A stretch of DNA of 64,000 nt from Pseudomonas sp. PDNC002 (lineage in GTDB: Bacteria > Pseudomonadota > Gammaproteobacteria > Pseudomonadales > Pseudomonadaceae): assembly GCF_016919445.1 (NCBI RefSeq), contig NZ_CP070356.1, positions 4,033,502-4,097,501 on the forward strand. The letters are read 5' to 3'. Made by a program: the position numbers and the translations under genes. Each line of letters starts with the position of its first letter. Position 1 is the stretch's first letter. Below are positions 12,820 through 20,444 of the stretch, in pieces. The notes below the pieces were generated by a model. That model saw only the letters and a list, made by a program, of their open reading frames with translations, was not told where the DNA came from and did not search any database.

Positions 12820-13107
12820 TCAGAGCAATGACAGCGGATAGCTGACGATCAGCCGGTTCTGGTCGAAGCTGTTGGTGTTGCTCCAATCCCGACGCTGGGT
12901 GGAGTTGCGCCACTTGATGTTCAGCGTCTTGAAGGCGCCGCTCTGCACCGTATACGCCAGCTCGCTCTCCCGACCCCACTCGCTGCCGTCGTCGGTGCTG
13001 GCGTTGTGCACGCTGTCGCCGTGGATGTAGCGATTCATCAGGGTGAGGCCGGGAATGCCGAACGCGGCGAAGTCGTAGTCGTGGCGGAGCTGTCGCCGTG
13101 ATTCGCT
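12820..13107 (-). pseudogene. Remnant of an OprD-family porin gene, C-terminal end only
   Basis: About 95 codons match the end of OprD-family porins: RRQLRHDYDFAAFGIPGLTL, then NRYIHGDSV, SELAYTVQSGAFKTLNIKWR and the closing strand DQNRLIVSYPLSLL. The preceding three quarters of the gene, including signal peptide, are absent; the frame stays open for a short distance upstream of 13107 but without porin similarity. A short peptide could start at ATG 13038, but it would lack a signal peptide and could not form a barrel. The terminal residue is Leu instead of the usual Phe. The rest of the stretch to the next gene (13108-13345) holds nothing recognised. Confidence 0.8.
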
Positions 13108-13345
13108 CGGGGCATAAGCGTTCGCTGTTCGAACGGGGATTAACTGATTAGGACATTGCCCACTTCGTATTGCGCTTCATGCCGTCGCTGAAGTCGAACG
13201 GCTGCCAGCGTGCGCAAGTCGATTGGCTCGCAGCGTGCCCGCGAAGGGCATGCGCCCGTTCCGGGCGGGTTCTTTCCCCGGCGCAACTTGATAGGCTGTC
13301 AGGCCCCGTGTGGCAGCTGTTTCCGTTTATTCGATCCGTGAGCCG

Positions 13346-14230
13346 ATGAGTACCAGCCAATCGCCGTTGTCCGGCGCCAACCAGCCCTTCAAGGGCATCC
13401 TGCTCATCGTCCTGGCGACTTTCCTGTTCTCCAGCCACGACGCGCTGTCCAAGTACCTGGCGAGCATCTATCCCATCGTCATGGTGGTGTGGGCGCGTTA
13501 CGTGGTGCACACGTTGCTGATGGCCGGCATCTTCCTGCCCAAGGCGGGATTCGCCGTGCTGCGCACCCGCCACCCGTTCCTTCAGACGCTACGCGCGCTC
13601 TGCCTGCTGGGCACCAGCTTCCTGTTCACCACGGGTCTGCAGTACATCCCGCTGGCCGAGGCGACCTCGGTCAACTTCCTCGCGCCGCTACTGGTGACGG
13701 CGCTGTCTGTGCCGTTGCTGGGCGAGCGGGTCAGTGCCGGGCAGTGGGCGGCGGTGCTGGTGGGATTCGCCGGCGTGCTGGTCATCGTCCACCCCGGCGG
13801 CGATCTGTTTACCCCGGCGGTGCTGCTGCCGTTCGGTTCGGCGCTGTGCTTCAGCTTCTACCAGTTGCTGACCCGCAAGCTCAGCCAGGTGGACAGCCCG
13901 ACTACCAGCAACTTCTTCGCCGGGTTGTGCAACACCCTGATCGTCAGCGCGCTGGTGCCGTTCTTCTGGCAATGGCCGGGGCTGCTGCACGGTCTGATGA
14001 TGCTGGCCCTGGGCACCTGCGGGATGACCGCGCACCTGTTCCTGACCCAGGCGTTCAAGCATGCCGCGCCGGCGCTGCTGGCGCCGTTCAGCTATTGCCA
14101 GATCGTCTTCGCCGGGTTGCTGGGCTTGGTGATCTTCGGCCATACGCCGGAGCCGTCGGCGCTGCTGGGGATCGCGGTGATCTGCGGCAGCGGGCTGGCG
14201 GCGGCCTGGCTGCAGAGCCGCAAAAGGTAG
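13346..14230 (+). CDS. EamA/DMT-family inner-membrane transporter
   Basis: This is a drug/metabolite-type transporter of 294 residues with ten hydrophobic segments forming two EamA repeats (about 15-145 and 155-290). Features are FKGILLIVLATFLFSSHDAL at the start, the LAEATSVNFLAPLLVTALS segment and the second-repeat FSYCQIVFAGLLGLVIFGHTPE segment. Start ATG 13346 was chosen because the hydrophobic core begins soon after; a GTG at 13310 would add 12 residues. Substrate unknown (family members export amino acids or metabolites). A basic C-terminal tail is cytoplasmic. Confidence 0.88.
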   Translation: MSTSQSPLSGANQPFKGILLIVLATFLFSSHDALSKYLASIYPIVMVVWARYVVHTLLMAGIFLPKAGFAVLRTRHPFLQTLRALCLLGTSFLFTTGLQYIPLAEATSVNFLAPLLVTALSVPLLGERVSAGQWAAVLVGFAGVLVIVHPGGDLFTPAVLLPFGSALCFSFYQLLTRKLSQVDSPTTSNFFAGLCNTLIVSALVPFFWQWPGLLHGLMMLALGTCGMTAHLFLTQAFKHAAPALLAPFSYCQIVFAGLLGLVIFGHTPEPSALLGIAVICGSGLAAAWLQSRKR

Positions 14231-14286
14231 CGCGGGCGCAATCATCGCAGGAGTTGCGGACTTCTTCGGAGGCTCTGCGCCGAGAG

Positions 14287-14434
14287 TCTCCCTCTCCCTG
14301 AAGAGAGAGGGGACTGTTCGGAGTCACCGAGAAGGCAAATGCTCCCCCCAGGGGGGTAACCGACTGACACCCTTCCATCCGTGCACGCCGAACGGCTCCC
14401 TCGCCCTTCAGGGAGAGGGCGGGGGGAGAGGGGC
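14287..14434. repeat. Intergenic CCCTCTCC repeat element (copy 1)
   Basis: Mirrored blocks of CCCTCTCCCTGAAG / CTTCAGGGAGAGGG type flank a core with GGACTGTTCGG and GCACGCCGAAC. The same architecture recurs at 38311-38443 and 50961-51079, so this is a second dispersed repeat family, distinct from the GTAGGAGCGGA elements. Confidence 0.7.
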
Positions 14435-14473
14435 AGCCCGAGCACGCTAATTCAAGTCAGGCGCGAGCTGTCG

Positions 14474-15292
14474 TTACTCGATCTCGAACAGCCCATGCCG
14501 GATCGGCCCCACCGTCAGGCGTTGGCGCACGTCATCGTCGATGCGCGGATCGTCTGGCTGGTACAGCTTCACCTGGCGGTAGGCGCTGATGCGGTTGATC
14601 TCCGGCCCCAGGTATTCCCACACCACACGGGTGCAGGCCGGCGTGCGCCGGTCGCCGCTGGAGACGCCGGTCTTCAGCCCGTTCAGGCGGGTGATGCGGC
14701 TCTTGAAGCTGGGAATGAGGATGGTCTGGCTCATCTCGTTGACCGTCAGCGACTCGTAGTCCATCAGGAACAGCCGGTCCTGCAGCTGGAAGGCCGCGCC
14801 CAGGTAGCGGCAACGCACCCAGTCCTCGGCCTGCACGTCGGTGCTGCTGGAGCGTTCCTGGCGCTCCTGGCGCTCGAAGAGGAAGTTGCCGTTGTCCTCG
14901 TGCAGGTGCACCAGCGAGAGCAGGATCGAGCCGGGCACCGACATGCAGTTGGAGTATTCGAAGTAGTAGCCGCAATAGCGCGACAGGTTGCCCGCGTGGT
15001 CGCGCAACGGACGGAGCATTTCCAGCAGCGGATCGTCGCGCTGGACGTCGGCCGGGGAGGTGCCACGCGCACCGATCAGCCGGGCGAACTGCTCGGGCGG
15101 CAGTTGCAGCTCGTAGTCCTCGACGCCGAAGAAATCTCCAATTCGTTTGAGGTTGTACGCCGTGGGCTGGCTCTGCCCGCCAAGGTACTTGTTGAACTGC
15201 GCCCGATTGATCGAAAGCTTGCGGCAAACCTCCGAGATAGAGCGATAGTGGCTGCACAGCAGCTTGAGGTTTGGGCCGAGGTTTTCGGACAT
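14474..15292 (-). CDS. XRE-family transcriptional regulator with a C-terminal effector-like domain
   Basis: This is a 272-residue regulator. An N-terminal helix-turn-helix of Cro/CI type (about 8-60: YRSISEVCRKLSINRAQFNK, then YLGGQSQPTAYNLKRIGDFF) is followed by a long domain of about 190 residues with no recognised family. It is divergent from the Ala/Gly:cation symporter gene, so it may control it. The ATG at 15292 fits the TATAAT at 15325-15330; a TTG start at 15325 would fall inside that promoter. The recurrence of such a regulator beside an AGCS symporter elsewhere was not checked. Confidence 0.8.
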   Translation of the reverse strand: MSENLGPNLKLLCSHYRSISEVCRKLSINRAQFNKYLGGQSQPTAYNLKRIGDFFGVEDYELQLPPEQFARLIGARGTSPADVQRDDPLLEMLRPLRDHAGNLSRYCGYYFEYSNCMSVPGSILLSLVHLHEDNGNFLFERQERQERSSSTDVQAEDWVRCRYLGAAFQLQDRLFLMDYESLTVNEMSQTILIPSFKSRITRLNGLKTGVSSGDRRTPACTRVVWEYLGPEINRISAYRQVKLYQPDDPRIDDDVRQRLTVGPIRHGLFEIE

Positions 15293-15324
15293 GCGTGCCA
15301 GATCCGGGTGATGCGACTGGCGCA

Positions 15325-15330
15325 ATTATA
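15325..15330 (-). promoter_or_regulatory. -10 box of the XRE regulator gene
   Basis: A perfect TATAAT on the minus strand lies about 32 bases before the chosen ATG at 15292. No good -35 was seen at 16-18 bases, so the promoter may be activator-dependent or weak. Confidence 0.55.
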
Positions 15331-15460
15331 GCGTCAACTCGCATCAAGTCGGAGCAAGCCGCGAAATTGTTTCAGGAGGCTTCGGACGCAACCATGCGCC
15401 CCCAGTGAGCGGACCAGCCCCCGGTCCGTGCTCCCACAATAACAATCGAGGTCCCAACAC

Positions 15461-16903
15461 ATGCTCGACGCGATCAACGATTTCCTGTCCGGGAAAGTCC
15501 TCATCGTTCTCATCGTCGGACTCGGTGCGTATTTCACCATCCGCTCCCGTTTCGTCCAGTTCCGTCACTTCGGCCACATGTTCGGCGTGTTCAAGGAATC
15601 GATCCGCGGCCAATCCGGTCAGCTGAGCTCGTTCCAGGCCCTGATGCTGAGCCTCGCCGGCCGTGTGGGCGCCGGTAACATCGCCGGTGTCGGCATTGCC
15701 GTTACCCTCGGCGGCCCGGGCGCCGTGTTCTGGATGTGGGTCACCGCGCTGGTGGGCATGTCCAGCAGCTTCTTCGAGTGCACCCTGGCCCAGGTCTACA
15801 AGCGCAGCGACGGCGACGGCCTGTACCGTGGCGGCCCGGCCTACTACATCCAGCACGGCCTGAAGCTGCGCTGGATGGCGCTGACCTTCGCGGTCCTGCT
15901 GCTGGTCACATACGGCTTCGCCTTCAACGGCCTGCAAGCCTTCACCGTGACCCACTCGCTGCAGAACGCCTTCGACATCCCGGTCCTGTACTCGGGCATC
16001 GCCCTGGCCGTGCTGCTGGCCATCGTGTTCTTCGGCGGCATCCAGCGCATCGCCGCCGTCTCCGACCTGCTGGTGCCGGTCAAGACCCTGGCCTACATCG
16101 CCGTGACCCTGTACGTAATCGTCACCCAGATCGAACTGGTGCCGGGCATGCTGACCACCATCGTCAAGAGCGCCTTCGGCCTTGAGCCGGCCTTCGCCGG
16201 CCTGTTGGGCGCGGCTATCGTGATGGGCGTGAAACGCGGCGTGTTCGCCAACGAAGCCGGCCTGGGCAGTGCGCCGAACGTGGCCGCGGTCGCCGCCGTG
16301 CGCCACCCGGCGTCGCAGGGCGTGGTCCAGGCGTTCAGCGTGTTCCTCGATACCTTCGTCATCTGCACCTGCACCGCGCTGCTGATCCTGCTCTCGGGCT
16401 TCTACACCCCCGGCTTCGAGGGCGACGGCATCACCCTGACCCAGAACTCGCTGGCCGCCGTGGTCGGTGACTGGGGCCGTATCTTCGTCAGCGTCGCGCT
16501 GTCGCTGTTCGTGTTCACCTGCATCACCTACAACTACTACCTCGGCGAGAACGCCCTGCAGTTCATCGTCGGCCGCAGCCGCTCCGCGCTGATCGCCTTC
16601 CGCGTGCTGGTGCTGGGCCTGATTCTCTGGGGCTCGATGCAGAACCTGGGCACCGTGTTCGCCTTCGCCGATATCACCATGACTTGCCTGGCCTTCGTCA
16701 ACCTGGTGGCCCTGGCGATGCTGATCAAGACTGGCCTGCGCGTGATGCGCGACTACGACGAGCAGCGCCGCGCCGGTATCGAGCGCCCGGTGTTCGACGC
16801 CAGCAAGTTTGCCGACCTGGACATCGACCACGATGCCTGGCGTGACGCGCACAAGATCAATTCGACCGCTCCGGCCCACGGCAGCCTGCCTGCCCAAGGC
16901 TGA
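15461..16903 (+). CDS. Alanine/glycine:cation symporter, AGCS family
   Basis: This is a sodium- or proton-coupled amino-acid symporter of 480 residues with about ten transmembrane helices. Family hallmarks are RVGAGNIAGVGIAVTLGGPG (about 66-85), the conserved LYRGGPAYYIQHGL region (about 126-139), and KRGVFANEAGLGSAPNVAA (about 257-275). The C-terminal ~50 residues are hydrophilic and cytoplasmic. It carries D/L-alanine or glycine in known members. GAGGT lies about 10 bases before the ATG. It is divergent from the XRE regulator and is followed by a terminator, then asparaginase. Confidence 0.93.
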   Translation: MLDAINDFLSGKVLIVLIVGLGAYFTIRSRFVQFRHFGHMFGVFKESIRGQSGQLSSFQALMLSLAGRVGAGNIAGVGIAVTLGGPGAVFWMWVTALVGMSSSFFECTLAQVYKRSDGDGLYRGGPAYYIQHGLKLRWMALTFAVLLLVTYGFAFNGLQAFTVTHSLQNAFDIPVLYSGIALAVLLAIVFFGGIQRIAAVSDLLVPVKTLAYIAVTLYVIVTQIELVPGMLTTIVKSAFGLEPAFAGLLGAAIVMGVKRGVFANEAGLGSAPNVAAVAAVRHPASQGVVQAFSVFLDTFVICTCTALLILLSGFYTPGFEGDGITLTQNSLAAVVGDWGRIFVSVALSLFVFTCITYNYYLGENALQFIVGRSRSALIAFRVLVLGLILWGSMQNLGTVFAFADITMTCLAFVNLVALAMLIKTGLRVMRDYDEQRRAGIERPVFDASKFADLDIDHDAWRDAHKINSTAPAHGSLPAQG

Positions 16904-16928
16904 TCCATCCTCGGACCAAGGTCTGACA

Positions 16929-16963
16929 CGCGAGGCCGGGACTTCTCCCGGCCTCGCGGTTTA
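16929..16963 (+). terminator. Rho-independent terminator after the AGCS symporter
   Basis: A 12-bp stem (CGCGAGGCCGGG / CCCGGCCTCGCG, 6-base loop) is followed by GTTTAT. The T-tract is short but the stem is very strong. Confidence 0.8.
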
Positions 16964-16993
16964 TCCTGTGGACTTTCCTTCAAGAGCACTGGC

Positions 16994-17989
16994 ATGCGTC
17001 GAGTGAAGAACCTCTTCGTCCTCTATACCGGCGGCACCATCGGCATGCTGCAGACCGCCGAAGGCCTGGCGCCGGCTGGCGGCTTCGAAGCTCGCATGCG
17101 CGAACAGCTGCATGGCCACGGCGAGATTCACCTCGACTGGTCCTTCAGCGAACTGCAACCGCTGCTCGACAGCGCCAACATGACCCAGGCCAACTGGCTG
17201 GCCATGCGTGACGCCATCGTCGGCGCGGTGGAGCAGGGCGGCCACGACGGCGTGCTGGTGCTGCACGGCACCGACACCCTGGCTTATAGCGCGGCCGCGC
17301 TGTCGTTCCTGCTCCTGGGGCTGGACGTGCCCGTGGTACTCACTGGCTCCATGCAGCCGATGGGTGCGCCGGGCAGCGATGCGCCGGCGAACCTGCTGGG
17401 CGCGCTGAAGGCACTGGAAGCCGGTGTCGAGCCAGGTGTCTGGTTGTATTTCAACGGTGCGATGATGCACGGCGCCCGCGTCACCAAGCTGCGCAGCGAG
17501 GCCTTCGATGCCTTTGCCGTGTTGCCGCGTGAGCGCAAAGGTGAGCGTGTGCAGTCGCTTCCCTCCGAACTGGATTACCGCCAGCCGCGCCAACCAGTGA
17601 ACCTCGCGGTGCTGCCGCTGTTCCCCGGCCTGCGCGCCGAGCACCTGCGTGCGCTGCTCGGCAGTGGGGTACAGGCGTTGCTGCTGGAGTGCTACGGCAG
17701 CGGTACTGGTCCGTCGGATAACGAGGAACTGCTGGCAGTATTGCGTGAGGCTCACGCTCGCGGCGTGGTGCTGGCTGCGATCAGCCAATGCCCGCAGGGG
17801 CACGTGGCGTTCGACGTCTATGCCGCGGGCAGCCGCCTGCGCGATGCGGGCCTGCTTTCCGGCGGTGGCATGACCCGCGAAGCCGCGCTGGGCAAGCTGT
17901 TCAGCCTGATCGGCAGCGGTCTGGCGCCGGCCGAGACGGAGCGTCTGTTCGCCCTCGATCTGTGCGGCGAACGCGTCGAAACGAAATAA
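16994..17989 (+). CDS. ansA: L-asparaginase, type I (cytoplasmic)
   Basis: This enzyme hydrolyses L-asparagine to aspartate and ammonia. It has 331 residues and no signal peptide, so it is the cytoplasmic class. Both catalytic threonine motifs are present: LYTGGTIGMLQT (Thr near 14) and VLHGTDTLAYSAAALSFLL (Thr-Asp near 94-95). The third conserved region includes LLECYGSGTGPSDNEELL. A strong hairpin (17997-18015) without T-tract follows the stop at the end of the convergent regulator gene. It could help supply nitrogen together with the symporter upstream, but it has its own leader. Confidence 0.94.
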   Translation: MRRVKNLFVLYTGGTIGMLQTAEGLAPAGGFEARMREQLHGHGEIHLDWSFSELQPLLDSANMTQANWLAMRDAIVGAVEQGGHDGVLVLHGTDTLAYSAAALSFLLLGLDVPVVLTGSMQPMGAPGSDAPANLLGALKALEAGVEPGVWLYFNGAMMHGARVTKLRSEAFDAFAVLPRERKGERVQSLPSELDYRQPRQPVNLAVLPLFPGLRAEHLRALLGSGVQALLLECYGSGTGPSDNEELLAVLREAHARGVVLAAISQCPQGHVAFDVYAAGSRLRDAGLLSGGGMTREAALGKLFSLIGSGLAPAETERLFALDLCGERVETK

Positions 17990-18004
17990 GGGAAAGCGCC
18001 CCGG

Positions 18005-18631
18005 TCAGGGGCGCGATTCTTCCAGCGGCACGTTGAGCACTTCGCGCACCAGCATGGCGATGCTGCTCACGCCCATCTTTTCCTTGATCTTGGTGCGGTG
18101 CACATCGACGGTCTTGACGCTGATGTTCAGCTCGCGGGCGATGACCTTGCTGGCCTTGCCGTCCACCACCATCATCAGGATTTCCCGTTCCCGCCCGGTC
18201 AGCAGGTCGAGCTTGTGCTGCAGAACCTGCTTCTGCTCCTGCCCGGCGTGCACCTGCACAGCGCTTTTCAGCGCGGCCTGGATGCGATCCAGCATCTGCT
18301 GCGGGTTGTAGGGCTTCTCGACGAAATCCAGCGCGCCGTTCTTCATCGCCTTCACCGACATGGGAATGTCGCCGTGGGCGGTGACGAAGATGGTCGGCAG
18401 GGCGATGCCCTTGTCGTTGAGCATTTCCTGCAACTGGAACCCGCTGGTCTCGGGCATGCGCACGTCGAGCACCAGGCAGGCGGGGAGTTTGGGGTCGTAT
18501 TCGCGCAGGAACTCCTCGGCACCGCCGAAACACAGCGATTCGATGCTGACCGATTCGAGCAGCCAGGCGAGGGAGGTGCGCAGGTCCTTATCGTCGTCGA
18601 CGATGTAGACCACGGGTTTTCGAGCTTCCAT
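18005..18631 (-). CDS. FixJ/NarL-type response regulator, orphan
   Basis: This is a 208-residue two-component regulator. The receiver domain (about 6-120) has the acidic pair VDDDKDL, phospho-acceptor Asp56 (LVLDVRMPE), Thr in VTAHGD and Lys in FVEKPY. The LuxR/NarL-type HTH (about 138-200) reads LTGREREILMMVVDGKASK then ISVKTVDVHRTKIKEKM. No sensor kinase lies beside it, so its partner is elsewhere. Its ATG overlaps the stop of a short upstream reading frame (TGATG), which may couple its translation. Target genes unknown; FixJ-type regulators control respiration or catabolic genes. Confidence 0.9.
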   Translation of the reverse strand: MEARKPVVYIVDDDKDLRTSLAWLLESVSIESLCFGGAEEFLREYDPKLPACLVLDVRMPETSGFQLQEMLNDKGIALPTIFVTAHGDIPMSVKAMKNGALDFVEKPYNPQQMLDRIQAALKSAVQVHAGQEQKQVLQHKLDLLTGREREILMMVVDGKASKVIARELNISVKTVDVHRTKIKEKMGVSSIAMLVREVLNVPLEESRP

Positions 18632-18735
18632 CAGGCGTTGCCACTGTATTTTTTATCGTTGTAGAGCTGCACGTAGGCCGCGTACGCCGGGCTCGAGCCC
18701 GGTCGCCGCAATGGCATGACCCGGAGCATACCCAT
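18631..18735 (-). CDS. Possible 34-residue leader peptide coupled to the response regulator
   Basis: Reading minus from ATG 18735, 34 codons end in TGA that overlaps the regulator ATG (TGATG). The peptide has a basic N-terminal half (MGMLRVMPLRRPGSSP) and a strikingly protein-like C-terminal half (AYAAYVQLYNDKKYSGNA). A weak AGG lies 7 bases upstream. The frame is closed by a stop at 18766-18768. It may be a small protein, a translational leader, or the end of a deleted gene. No family recognised. Confidence 0.4.
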   Translation of the reverse strand: MGMLRVMPLRRPGSSPAYAAYVQLYNDKKYSGNA

Positions 18736-18896
18736 AGTCGCCTGGGCTGACGATAAAGAAACCACCTAGATGACTAGCGGCGACCACCCCCAAGCGTGGT
18801 GATCGTCTGAATATGGCGCGCCCCCGTGCTGCCCTACGCTGGCCCCATACAAGAAAGGCCGGGCGTGCCGGCCACTCCAGCACAAGGGGCGAGAAA

Positions 18897-19418
18897 ATGG
18901 CCAACACCCTCAGCCAGACCCAGATCGATTTCCGCAACGCCATGGCGCAACTGCCGGCGGCGGTGAACATCATCACCACCAACGGCCCGGAAGGCCGCTG
19001 CGGCATCACCGCCAGCGCGGTCTGCTCGGTCACCGATTCGCCACCCACCGTGCTGGTCTGCGTCAACCGCGGCAGCGCCACCCACGACGTGTTCCGCAGC
19101 AACGGGCACCTGTGTGTCAACGTGCTCTGTGGCGAGCAGGAAGAGCTGGCCAAGCACTTCGCCGGGATGACCAAGGTGTCCATGGAAGAGCGCTTCACCT
19201 GGGACCTCTGGGACGACGGCTACGCCGGCCTGCCGGTGCTGCGCCAGGCGCTGGTCAGCCTGGAAGGGCGGATCAGCGACTGCAAGGAAGTCGGCTCGCA
19301 CACCGTGATGTTCGTCGAGCTGGAAAAGGTCGCCGTGCGCGAGCGCCAGGACAGCCTGGTGTACTTCAATCGCGTGTTCCACCGCGTCGACCGCGAAGCC
19401 GTGCGCTGCGCGAGCTGA
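18897..19418 (+). CDS. HpaC-like flavin reductase
   Basis: This NAD(P)H:flavin oxidoreductase (173 residues) resembles HpaC, the small component that supplies reduced flavin to two-component aromatic hydroxylases such as HpaB. Family motifs are FRNAMAQLPAAVNIITTNG, the CGITASAVCSVTDSPPTVLV flavin loop (about 38-57), LCVNVL, HFAGMTKVSMEERF and the C-terminal LVYFNRVFHRV. AAGGGG precedes the ATG at 18897; an in-frame upstream start at 18813 would add an Arg-rich unlikely tail. The gene sits 48 bp before catA in the same direction, but no oxygenase component is in the window, so its partner is unknown. Confidence 0.87.
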   Translation: MANTLSQTQIDFRNAMAQLPAAVNIITTNGPEGRCGITASAVCSVTDSPPTVLVCVNRGSATHDVFRSNGHLCVNVLCGEQEELAKHFAGMTKVSMEERFTWDLWDDGYAGLPVLRQALVSLEGRISDCKEVGSHTVMFVELEKVAVRERQDSLVYFNRVFHRVDREAVRCAS

Positions 19419-19466
19419 TTCCCCCTGCCGTTTTCGAGATCAATAACAAGAACGAGGTGATTCACC

Positions 19467-20399
19467 GTGACCCTGAAGATTTCCCGGACTGCCGATATCC
19501 AGACCTTCTTCAAAGAAGCCAGTGGCGCCCTGAACGACGCTGGCAACCCGCGGGTGAAGAACCTCGTCCTGCGAATCCTGCAGGACACCGCGAAGCTCAT
19601 CGAAGACATGAACGTCACCCCCGACGAGTTCTGGAAAGCCGTGGACTACCTCAACCGCCTGGGCGCCCGCCAGGAAGCGGGCCTGGTGGTCGCCGGCCTG
19701 GGCATCGAGCACTACCTCGACCTGCTGCTGGATGCACAGGACGCAGCGGTCGGCATCGAAGGCGGTACCCCGCGCACCATCGAAGGCCCGCTGTACGTGG
19801 CGGGTGCGCCGCTGTCCGAAGGTGAAGCGCGGATGGATGACGGCCAGGATGCGGGCACCGTGATGTTCCTTTCCGGCCGCGTGTTCGACCTCGACGGCAA
19901 GCCGCTGGCCGGCGCGGTGGTCGACCTCTGGCACGCCAACACCAACGGTACCTATTCGTACTTCGACAGCACCCAGTCCGAGTACAACCTGCGCCGGCGC
20001 ATCGTCACCGACGCCGAAGGTCGCTACCAAGCCCGCAGCATCGTGCCCAGCGGCTACGGCTGCCCGCCGGACGGCCCGACCCAGGAGCTGCTGAATCAGC
20101 TCGGCCGCCACGGCCAGCGTCCGGCGCATATCCACTTCTTCATCTCCGCGCCGGGGCATCGCCACCTGACCACGCAGATCAACCTGGCCGGCGACCAGTA
20201 CCTGTGGGACGACTTCGCCTACGCCACCCGTGACGGGCTGATCGGCGAGGTGCGTTTCGTCGAAGACGCCGCAGCGGCCAAGGCGCGAGGTGTGGAAGGG
20301 CGCTTCGCCGAGATCGAGTTCGATTTCCAGCTGCAGCAGGCTGTGAGTGCTGGCGCCGAAGACCGCAGCAACCGCCCCCGCGCGCTGCAGCAAGCCTGA
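19467..20399 (+). CDS. catA: Catechol 1,2-dioxygenase (intradiol, ortho cleavage)
   Basis: This enzyme cleaves catechol to cis,cis-muconate using non-haem Fe(III), the first step of the ortho beta-ketoadipate route. The 310 residues contain the N-terminal helical dimer/lipid-binding domain (about 1-100) and a beta-sandwich with iron ligands Tyr163 (GTYSYF), Tyr197 (PSGYGCPP), His221 and His223 (RPAHIHFF). The start is GTG at 19467 with GAGG 10 bases upstream. Unlike the usual catBCA arrangement, no catB or catC neighbours it; it follows a flavin reductase gene and is followed at once by a hairpin. Confidence 0.96.
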   Translation: MTLKISRTADIQTFFKEASGALNDAGNPRVKNLVLRILQDTAKLIEDMNVTPDEFWKAVDYLNRLGARQEAGLVVAGLGIEHYLDLLLDAQDAAVGIEGGTPRTIEGPLYVAGAPLSEGEARMDDGQDAGTVMFLSGRVFDLDGKPLAGAVVDLWHANTNGTYSYFDSTQSEYNLRRRIVTDAEGRYQARSIVPSGYGCPPDGPTQELLNQLGRHGQRPAHIHFFISAPGHRHLTTQINLAGDQYLWDDFAYATRDGLIGEVRFVEDAAAAKARGVEGRFAEIEFDFQLQQAVSAGAEDRSNRPRALQQA

Positions 20400-20400
20400 C

Positions 20401-20444
20401 CTTGATCCTGTGGGAGCGAGCTTGCTCGCTCCCACAGGATCAAG
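20401..20444. terminator. Perfect hairpin just after catA
   Basis: Two perfect 21-base arms (20401-20421 and 20424-20444, 2-base loop; core TGGGAGCGAGC) begin one base after the catA stop codon. There is no T-tract, so it may stabilise mRNA ends or stop transcription only partly. Its right arm (GATCAAG) forms the first bases of the tandem array that follows. Confidence 0.6.

Noticed and set aside
20401..20444. Standard intrinsic terminator for catA
   Set aside because: Kept only as terminator-like: the stem is perfect, but no T-tract follows.
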